The notes beneath the pieces are model-generated. The model did not search any database. It saw nothing but the letters and a program-made list of their open reading frames with translations, and was not told where the DNA came from. Positions 55,794-64,000 of a DNA stretch of 64,000 nucleotides are shown here, in pieces. A program made the position numbers and the translations under genes. The stretch comes from Corynespora cassiicola. Lineage: Eukaryota > Ascomycota > Dothideomycetes > Pleosporales > Corynesporascaceae. Location of the stretch: assembly GCA_022059125.1 (NCBI GenBank), contig JAEUWY010000002.1:682001-746000 (forward strand), read 5' to 3'. Position 1 is the stretch's first letter, and each line of letters begins with the position of its first letter.

Positions 55794-57558
55794 TCACACT
55801 TTTCCCTTCATGCCGTCGTAGTCATCTTCGTCCTCAGCTACAGGGGGGTGCAGACCGAGTCCACCCCTCGCATGCGTCGATCGTGGGTCCCAGTCCACGC
55901 GCATGGCTGCTTGTGATGGCACTCGGGGTGTTGAGAAGCTGAGGCTTGGGCTGCGGTACTCTCGCGCAGTTTCCTTGGAGAAGTAATCGGGCGTGCCCGC
56001 CAGGGACCTTCGGTATGGATCGTAGTCTGCGCCCGGGCTGGTCACAGCGCTATCTGGAACCTTTATCGGAGGACTCTGGACGTATTTGGCCAGCTCGTAG
56101 GGATGGCTGTCGGCCTGGTACTGTTTCGCATCAAGGGACACGAACTCTCCATTCTTGCTGAGCCTTCTTCGCAAGAGTTGCCACCACGCTGTGAAGAATG
56201 AGCCTCGCACAAGCAAAAGGAAGACCTGAATTCCGGCCAGAGACAGCATGATCAAGATGGCGACTACTGTTGACTGGTTGACAAAAAGGGATTGCCCAAG
56301 TTCGTAGCAGTTGTCCACTTGGGTTGGGTTGGTGACCAAGCATGTGATGAAAGGGAGGGCCTCTTCGAGATCATCGGCGGCATGTGTTTCCACGGAGTTG
56401 AGGTAGATGAAGACCACGGAGAAGAAGATGACGTCGACAAGAATGAATACAACAATGGTGATGCCTCGCCATTGGAGCCACACGACTTTACGGACACGTC
56501 GGTATACCGCCTTGGCAGATCGAGTACGTACGCTGGTCGTGTAAGAAGGAAGTCCGGAGCTGCTTTGTGTTTCCGTATTGTCGTCGCTCCACATATTCTG
56601 AAGGTATACTTTGATGCAGTAGGCAAACCTGACGATGTTAGTTTCTCAGCGCGCTGTAAGCATGGGCACGACTTACGTAGCCAATTGCACCAACGTCGCA
56701 GCACCCGCGATGACAAGGAGAGGCCCCCAGAAATCCTGCATGCTACTCTTGGAGTTGACGTGACAAACATCGCCGAACCTAAACGACACTCCGGTGACGG
56801 TGATGGTGGCAGTGAAGAAGGTTGCAGCGACTGACCAGCCCAAACCTTGGGCCCAATAGAAGAACTTCTTTCCCGGCATCACATCCCAGCAAATCTGCAG
56901 ATGCATTGAGAGCGCGCGGATGAAGACTGTATTAAAGTTAACATCCGTTGCCAACATGGGTTATGATGATACCTACTCCACACAGCCATTGACAAGCCAC
57001 CAGAAATGAGAAAAGCCCCGGAGAAGGCGCAAGTCAGGTTTGAGAACATGTCGTTTGGTGTAATCTCATCGTAGCACTGAGGAGGTTTCGCGCCGAACGG
57101 GACCACGAAGCCAAGCTATCGTATGGTCAGTCAATCGCAAGGTAACAAGAAGGAAAGAGACACTGACAGCAAGCAGGATAGCGGCGATGATAAGACAGTA
57201 ACTCAGATAATGTCTTCTTGTCTTCTCAGCTGGAAGGAAGATGAATGAAACCAGTAGGAAGACCAGGCATATCAGGCCCACGACATTGAGGGCTTCTGCT
57301 GCCCTGTAATACGAGGTAAACTCTTTTGTAATAGTCAGTGACAATGTTGAAGACCAATGGAGTCGGTGGTCACTCACCAGGGGGATACAAGAAGTCAGTG
57401 GCTGGACACGGTAGACAGCAAAAGAGATCTGGGTCAATCTGGGGCACTGGAGCACAGAACCGACCCTCTACAAATCCACCAAGCCCGAATTGTGAGGCAT
57501 CATAAAAGGGGGCAGGACATGCTCCCCTCAGTGGAGAGGCCAAGGACGAGTTTGCCAT
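55794..57558 (-). CDS. seven-transmembrane fungal GPCR-like receptor
   Basis: Five exons: 57558-57378, 57322-57168, 57115-56977, 56926-56677 and 56628-55794, giving 519 residues. The N-terminus (1-60) is Cys-rich and extracellular-looking: CPAPFYDASQFGLGGFVEGR, then FCAPV...DPDLFCCLPCPATDFLYPP. Seven hydrophobic segments follow: VVGLICLVFLLVSFIFL, YCLIIAAILLALGFVV, FSGAFLISGGLSMAVW, SVAATFFTATITVTGV, LLVIAGAATLVQLATF, ITIVVFILVDVIFFSVVFIY and VVAILIMLSLAGIQVFLLL. Between TM5 and TM6 is a Ser-rich loop of about 45 residues with YRRVRKVVWLQWR, and the tail of about 130 residues is hydrophilic. The CCLPCPxTDxxYP block recalls a fungal receptor group that includes Aspergillus GprM/GprN-type proteins; I place it there tentatively. 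Ligand unknown. Confidence 0.82.
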
Positions 57559-60500
57559 TCCACCTCTTCGAGACGAATGTCGTGAGCGGCTTGAACCAGT
57601 TCAAGAACGCACTACGAACGACATGGAAGTATTGCTGCGGCGATGTAGTGCGAATTGGCGTGGGAGAAGTTATATGGCGGTAGGTTGGGCGGCGGGCGTG
57701 TTTCGACTTCGGCGCAGACAGGATCCGTCCTCGATATAGCAATGTGTATCTGCACTGAAGTGGACTATGGGACTGGAGATGTAGTGATACCGATTCATGC
57801 ACCAAGTGAAACCATTGACGACCGGGATGGTTTAAGTTCAAAAGAGTGTGACGGGACCGGAAACGAAACGACGTAGTAGTGCTGTAATGATGTAGTCGGA
57901 TGCGGGGACGGATTGAAGGTTAGCAAAAAAAGAATGTGAACGGTGGTCGATATTAAGGGCACACGAGCACGGAGCGAGGAGTCGAGGGCAAGCGGGAAGC
58001 AGGAAGTAAAGTAGCAAGACGCTACGGCACAGAGGCTCAGGCATGGCTGCAGAGGGCCCAAGAGAGGGGACCTGGTCTGGAAGGCGAGCGCTGGTTGGAG
58101 AGCCGGCTTGACGGTCGTAGTCAGTCGAGTGCGACGATCCAAGAACGATCAGGCCCGGCCGCCCCTGCAGGCTCCTTCGCCCCAGTCATAACGCGCACGC
58201 ATGGCCGGCGTGGTGAAAGCGTAAGACTAGGGATGCATGCAAAACGGCCGGGATTGTGATGGTGGCGGAACAGGACAGGGGTCCTAAATTCGGGCCAGGA
58301 ACAGCACTTGTGTTCAAGCGATGGCACTGGCCGGCCGAACCGACGCGCTCATGATGGGCTTTCCAGCTAGTCGTCGTGATTCGCAACCTCATTCAAGGCC
58401 TTCGCGCCGAGATCCACGAGATCAGAGCTGGCGACTCCGCGCCGGCACGGGCTTGCGCGGGCAGCGCGTAAAAAACATGGCGACGTCCAAAGACAAGTGG
58501 GTAGGTTTATGTTGACCGCATGTCCCCCGAAAGTCTGCTGTATGCACATTGTGATGGTCCACCTTGCAACGAGGTAGGCTCTCGGAGGTCCTGGCCGCTC
58601 GCCAGCCGCTTGAATTCGATTCGATCCAGGCATTATCTGCCGGTGCTATCACTGCTGACGGGTCGCGGCCAGGGAATAGGGCAAAAAGCAAACAGTGGCC
58701 ATGCAAAGCCACAATGCTGTAACTAGGAATTATTTGCTGTCACACAGGCGAGCACTCGGATGGTTGAGGAGGTAGTCAGAAGCCTGAATACAGGAGGACA
58801 TCCTTCTCGGGGGGGATTGGCTGATTGCCGATGATGACTGGTGGAGGGGTTGAAGGAGCGACAGCCGTTGACGGGCTCAGCTGTCGTCAACTCCCAATGG
58901 CTGCTCGTGCTGGGATCCCACACGTGGGCTGGGCAATACTGTACGCTCCTTGGGCGGGTCAGAATTGCGCAAACCCTCTCGTTACGACAAGAGGAGCGGC
59001 CACTGCTGTGCCGCGTCGAGTACAGGAACTCGACGAAGCCGGGGCAGCTCGAGGGGCGGCATAGATGGTAGGCGGACGATAACGCAGCGGGTGTCTCCGA
59101 TGCACCACCTGTGCAGGCAAAAATTCCAGACTGTCAATGCCGCTGCCAGTGGCGGGCAGTCAGCCACGCGGTAGGCAACGGCATTGCCCATATTCATGCA
59201 GCCACTGGTTCGCGGCCATGATCCACGACGTTGTTGTGATGGGCAGGCCGCGGCCAATGGGCAGGTGTGCAGCGCGTGTGCCCGGCGGAGCATGTCTCGA
59301 CGGCATCATTGGAGTCGCTGAGGCCGCTGGCTTGACGTGAGGTGCACAGGAGCACGCACAGGAGAGTGAGGGGGAGTGGAGTCGCCGACGCCATCGACGG
59401 GTGCGCACAACGAGCAGAGGCCAAAAGCAGCATCCCGTTTGAGACTAGCGCGGATTGCCCCTTCCATCGGGTCTGACGACTCCAGGGCTCCAGGGCTCCA
59501 GAGGTCCCCACTCCCGCTCACACACCCACACCCCTCAACGTCTGCACAATGACACTGCCGGCCGTGTATCGCGCCCTCCAGCTCAGCCTTCTTTTTTAAG
59601 CCTCGTCATGTTACGTGCGCTGTCCGGGTTTCAACTATAAACACTTGGACCGACCTCCTTGCCTGCCCGCAACCCACACCCAGTCTCATCGGGCCTCTAG
59701 CTCCGTCTCACGCATCGTCGAGCCGGCGCGTCTGAGCAGAGGTTCCTGCGTCTAGCGAAGTGTGGGCGGCGATCCGATGCTCAAGTCGGCCTCCACTAGG
59801 AGGCGCGTTAGCCGTCTTGGGCTTCGAAGCTCCGGTAGTCCGCAGCCCTCAACAACGGCACTGTGCCTGGAAACTAATTGGTGGGCATTTCCAAATTTTC
59901 TCTAGTAACATATGCTCGCGTTGACCGGTGGTGAGGCCAGGCACATTACGAGATGGGATCACGCTGTCGGATGGTCCCACAACCCACCCATTCCGAGTGG
60001 GCTCGTTGGAGACACTGTGCACCACCAAGAGCTGAGTGAAACACTAGGGAACCAAACGCCATTGCCGGCATCGATACGTGGCCTGCCTCTAGCAGTGACG
60101 GGTCGCACTAGCCATGTTTCTTTTCTCGGGCCATGGCAACCCCAGTCTGTCTTGGGAAGAGACGTAGGGCCCATGGCATCGAGTGTGGCGGAGAAGCCTC
60201 CGTTCACTAGGACAGACCATGGCTGCTGTCGCTTCGACGCCTTCTGCTGCAAAGACATTGCCAAACGGCTCTTGTTCAACCTAAACACATGGCAGAACAA
60301 AGGCACGTTGCTGCAAATGTCTCCATTGCCCCAAAAAGAAACCTGTCGCCTTGCTTTTCCCCCGGATGCTCATCCCGCTACCCCACAGACGTTTTTAATC
60401 CACGAGACGATCTTTTCGAGTCTACCCGCCAAATACTCATCGGGCACTTGAAGACGGCCCTTTCACGAAAATCACGAGGATGATGTCGTTCCATCGGCGC

Positions 60501-62567
60501 AGCCTCGGTACAACACTCATCGGATCGCCCATCACATCTTCCACGCATCTGATCTTACTGTGTGTCCCTACGCCGCTGTAGACGAGGAAAATGAAAAAAA
60601 AATTTCATGCATATGAGTTGGTGGCTATCTTTGCACAGCAATAGCCTAGATCCTCCGCAATGGTCCTTTCGGCCTCGAAGCCAGTACAAGAAACGTTCCG
60701 CGCCCAAGGCACCCAACATTTGGTCTCTCATTCAGTCCATGCATCCACAAAGTCTATCCGCAACGACGGGACGGTCGGGCTGCGGTCTTGCTACTACTTC
60801 CGGCTTTGGTCACTTCAACGCCGCACTGTGCCATCGAGCCAATTTCACCGCGCAGACTAGGCGATACGCACGTTGAAGCCTACTCCTGGAGGAGTATGCG
60901 CTTTGAAAATGGCAAGCTACAGGGTTCCCCACACCGTCTTCACCGACCAAATTGCACATGGTATATATGCAACCATCAGAGTAGGTCGAGGGTGTGGTCA
61001 ATACCATGCCGGTGTATCACAAGCACGCCTATCCCTAGATTTGCTTCAGAACTTCCTCGGTCAAGATGCGCTTGGTCCAAGAGTTCACATTGATCTGCCG
61101 CTGTTCCATTTCCCCGAATATCTACCCAATATTGGAGCGCAGTGGTGCCGATTGGTATGGCTGGTTTTCGTCGACCGTACACGTTGCAGATTTTAGACCT
61201 GGTGTGGCAGCCTAGGGAGTGGCCTCAAGGCCCTGCGCGAAACTGCAGCGCCTCCTGGCAGCAGCCATCCGATGCATCCGTGGTAGTTGTGCACGACTCT
61301 TGAGGATCAGCGGAGTGTTGTTTCCGCTCTCCAAGTTGCCGAAAAATGCCTTGTCCAGGTGTCCATGCCATTCAATGCATGCTGCTGCGACAATGCTTTG
61401 GACCGCTTACCGGGGTAGCGGTCTCAGAATTTCTTACCAGTCTACTAACCGTGCTATATCTTCCAAGCTATGTATTCGGCATTTCATACACCTCATGTTC
61501 ATCGTCCTTTGCCAAATCTTCTCTGATAGACTCATGCAAGACCATCATTTCCCTGAGTGAAGTGGCATTCCATGGGAGTTCTAGAAAACGCCTCGTCGAT
61601 GCTAATAACAGCCAGTCAATTTAACGACACGAGTCTTTCCGTTAGCACCCCTGCGCCCACGCGCCCACGCGCCCACACGTTCCGCGCTCCGATTGAAGTG
61701 CACAGAGCACTCGTCAAGGCATGCAGTTGATCTTTGCCTCCTTTTGAAGCTGATTTGGACAACACAGAGATGTGCGCCTGAAAAAGGCCTCCTGAGTGTT
61801 CAAAAGAGGAAAGCCTCTCCAGCCCTAGCCGTCGCGCACGCTCCCTCCCGGCCCGACTTTGGCATCAATCGTCGCCGTGTCGCCTTCTAGAATCCCACGT
61901 CCCAGCCGTGTCTTTAGGCGCACCAGCGCCCGCAGCTATCGCTCCATACTACGCCGCGTTGCGACCGGCCTCCTGTAGCTGCCTGATTCAGCAGCCTGCG
62001 CCGACGCGGGAACTTGAAACGAGGCCCCGCCTTCCCTGCCGTGTGGGAAAAAAAAAGCAACCCAGGCGAACTACTGTTGCAAGGGACGGCCCAACTTTCA
62101 AGGTTTCTGGCGACCGGAATCGAGAGGGCGGCGAAGAAGTTCCGCGCAGCAGGTTCAAGGCACGTCTGCGGGAATAGATCGCTTCACGTGGAATCCCGGG
62201 GAGTCGGGAGGGCACGTGGGTGCTTTGTTCACTCGCTACTCCACGCGTACCGTGGTTGAGGCGGCGCGTTGGGTAGCATTATTCATGATGCGTCACAATG
62301 TCGGATGCATTGACGCGAAGGTGCCATGGCTTCGACTACGGCTTCGACTTCGGCACTTTGCCGATTTGACGATTGGGGTAAGCTGTGCGCGCGGGACATG
62401 CAGGGAGCGTATGAAAGGAAAGGCTGGATCAAGTTGCTCCTAAAATACTACTGCATACCATTTGCATCGCATCGTTAACCCATTGCACAACTAAACAAGA
62501 AGAGACAGTAGCAAACAATACTCATACCACTGCACACCTGCTCGCTCCAGTCAACTTCATCATTCCC
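57559..62567. other. 5-kb gene-free tract upstream of the receptor gene
   Basis: From the receptor start to the 3' end of the last gene. ORFs are short and unpatterned, and I see no family signatures or intact mobile element. The receptor promoter is at the left edge. Contains TCCAGGGCTCCAGGGCTCCAG (59480-59500) and CACGCGCCCACGCGCCCACA (61658-61677) short tandem motifs. Confidence 0.5.
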
Positions 62568-64000
62568 TTACTCCTCAATCTCCCACTGATCTCCCAACCC
62601 CCACACCTCATTCAACTGTGCTGGTGATAGCTCAATCGCATCCGTAAACTCGCTCTCAGGAATCTCTACAATGCTTTCGAGATCCAATTCTTGATCAGAG
62701 CCATCACTAAGCTCTTCCTCATTGTCCTGTCTCTCAATCGCGTCCACCCCAACAAGCATCCCCTCCAAGCCATCGCCCTGGTCGGCAATGTATTCCCCAC
62801 TGACGAGATTAATCTTACTATCACTGCCTGGAAACAGACCACCCTTCACCACATCTGACTCTTGAAATGCACTCGTGGCACGCTCCATCGCCGAAGCGGA
62901 CATCCCACTCCTAAGCACCTCCTCCTCGTCCTCATCCCCAACACCCCCAACCTGCGGCCCCAACATCCCAAACGGATCCAGCGGCCCAATCCCCTCGATA
63001 TCCCCCAAAACCCCACCCACAGAATCCTCCTCCAACTCCCCATCATATGCCTCCTCTTCCTCGTCCACCTCAAGCACCCCTCCCTCCCCAGAGCCATCCG
63101 CGTCCCCAGCCTCGAGCCCCGTCTGCGGCCCCAACATCCCAAGCGGATCCAACGTCCCCGCCTCCCCCAGAATAGCGCTCAGATCTTCTTCTCCTTCTTC
63201 TTCTTCTTCTTTTTCTTCTTCTCCATCTGCGACGTCCTCATCCTCTCCGGCCAGCTCGCCGCCCCGCGCGACGTCGTACCCGGCGGATGCTAGCCCGCGT
63301 CTCCGCGCACGCCTTTTTGCGGGGTACGACTCCCAGTCCAAGGGCGCCTCGTCGCAGTGATGATACGCCGGGTTCGGGCACGGGGCCAGGACGGTGAGGA
63401 TATCGTCCCTGGTGGCGGGGGAGAGCGAGGGCCACGACGATTGGAGCGAGTGGGATATGCCAGCTACGTAGGCCTGGGGGTTGGTGAGGAGGAGTGGGGA
63501 TGTGAGGGCGAGGTCGCGGAGGTGGCGGAGCCAGGGGGAGCTGATGAGTTGGAAGTAGTTTTTTGAGGGCTTGGTGTGGGGGACCCAGTTGTTTTCGGGG
63601 TGGGACTGGAATGCGGTGGGGGGTCCTTCGTCGTTTGGGAGGGTTGGGTTGTATGTGTTTGCGGAATATGGGTGTTTGGAGGTTGGGATTCGTAGCTTTT
63701 TGAGGGCATTGTTTACGGTTTGGAGACAGGAGCTTGATGGGGGGGATGAGAGGGCGCAGATGGTGGCCTCGCCGACAAAGTTGTGCAGGTTGTTCCTTTG
63801 GTCCTTGTCTAGGGTTCCGAATAGGTACTTTGCGTGATCTGAGGACTTGCCACCCTTGATAAAGTTTCCAAGCTGTGTGTCCTCGAGTCCTGTGGAGGCG
63901 AGAATAGTCGTGTCCTCGTCATCAGATTGCCGCTTCCTCATTTTCGAGGCGTTGATGATCTCTTTCGCGAGCCCAATTTGATCTTCCAAAGACACCTCGT
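62568..64000 (-). CDS. acidic hypothetical protein, 5' partial
   Basis: Open to the right edge; about 477 C-terminal residues are visible, and no ATG precedes the edge in frame, so the start lies outside. After a hydrophilic start (KMRKRQSDDEDTTILA) there is a structured-looking region: KYLFGTLDKDQRNNLHNFVG, then SSPWLRHLRDLALTSPLLLTNPQAYVAG and SPATRDDILTVLAPCPN. The second half is extremely acidic (EEKEEEEEGEED; DEEEEAYDGELEED), and contains two copies of a short motif, LDPLGMLGPQ and LDPFGMLGPQ, about 65 residues apart. It ends LNEVWGLGDQWEIEE. No known domain recognised. It may be a nuclear scaffold protein, but this is only a guess from composition. Confidence 0.72.
   Translation of the reverse strand, partial: EVSLEDQIGLAKEIINASKMRKRQSDDEDTTILASTGLEDTQLGNFIKGGKSSDHAKYLFGTLDKDQRNNLHNFVGEATICALSSPPSSSCLQTVNNALKKLRIPTSKHPYSANTYNPTLPNDEGPPTAFQSHPENNWVPHTKPSKNYFQLISSPWLRHLRDLALTSPLLLTNPQAYVAGISHSLQSSWPSLSPATRDDILTVLAPCPNPAYHHCDEAPLDWESYPAKRRARRRGLASAGYDVARGGELAGEDEDVADGEEEKEEEEEGEEDLSAILGEAGTLDPLGMLGPQTGLEAGDADGSGEGGVLEVDEEEEAYDGELEEDSVGGVLGDIEGIGPLDPFGMLGPQVGGVGDEDEEEVLRSGMSASAMERATSAFQESDVVKGGLFPGSDSKINLVSGEYIADQGDGLEGMLVGVDAIERQDNEEELSDGSDQELDLESIVEIPESEFTDAIELSPAQLNEVWGLGDQWEIEE

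Noticed and set aside
58700..62450. Plus-strand ORFs such as that at 59912-60451
   Set aside because: Composition is unpatterned, there is no domain signature, and neighbouring frames are equally open; I could not support a gene.

Overview
The window is nuclear DNA of a filamentous ascomycete (Pezizomycotina). Genes carry short (about 45-200 bp) introns with GTNNGT donors and CTRAY branch sites, and the gene set is typically fungal: an AA9 copper monooxygenase, a Zn2Cys6 regulator, a DHA2-type MFS transporter, a P450, DPP5 and fungus-type GPCR genes. Gene style suggests Dothideomycetes (perhaps Pleosporales), but that is an inference. Every exon structure was built by hand from reading frame, splice signals and family conservation.

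Layout. 0-1.3 kb: 3' end of the rRNA/tRNA cytidine acetyltransferase KRE33/NAT10. 1.6-11.2 kb: an accessory block with a frameshifted gene, an AA9 LPMO, a Zn2Cys6 transcription factor, a decayed MFS transporter and a P450. 11.8-25.2 kb: core genes, namely a DUF726 membrane hydrolase, UTP23, a PP2A methylesterase (PPE1/PME-1), a multi-pass membrane protein with a hydrolase-like domain, mitoribosomal mL54 and an unknown Ser-rich protein. 27.8-34.8 kb: PWP1 and PRP16 (divergent), then an ENV7/STK16-type kinase. 35.3-46.0 kb: DPP5, a tRNA-like relic, a hypothetical, an MCY1-type cysteine synthase-like enzyme divergent from a mitochondrial methyltransferase, TVP23, and a CitE/CLYBL-type lyase. 46.6-46.9 kb: a small secreted precursor with two Kex2-bounded repeats. 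47-64 kb: AT-rich relic DNA, a 2-hydroxyacid dehydrogenase, a seven-TM receptor and a partial acidic protein, separated by long GC-rich gene-free tracts full of simple repeats.

How they fit together. KRE33, UTP23 and PWP1 act in ribosome biogenesis and PRP16 in splicing, but their closeness looks like ordinary housekeeping mixing. Several pairs share short divergent promoters (DUF726/UTP23, PWP1/PRP16, MCY1/methyltransferase, TVP23/CLYBL, MFS pseudogene/P450). The most interesting object is the 99-residue tandem-repeat peptide precursor at 46,598-46,897: signal peptide, two KR-EA processing sites and two near-identical 2-Cys modules whose DNA differs mainly at synonymous sites. It looks like a pheromone-like or RiPP-like secreted peptide gene. 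Other points of note are three GC-AG introns in two genes, a decayed transporter beside an intact P450, a 9-nt micro-exon in the LPMO gene, and a degenerate repeat family on both sides of PRP16.
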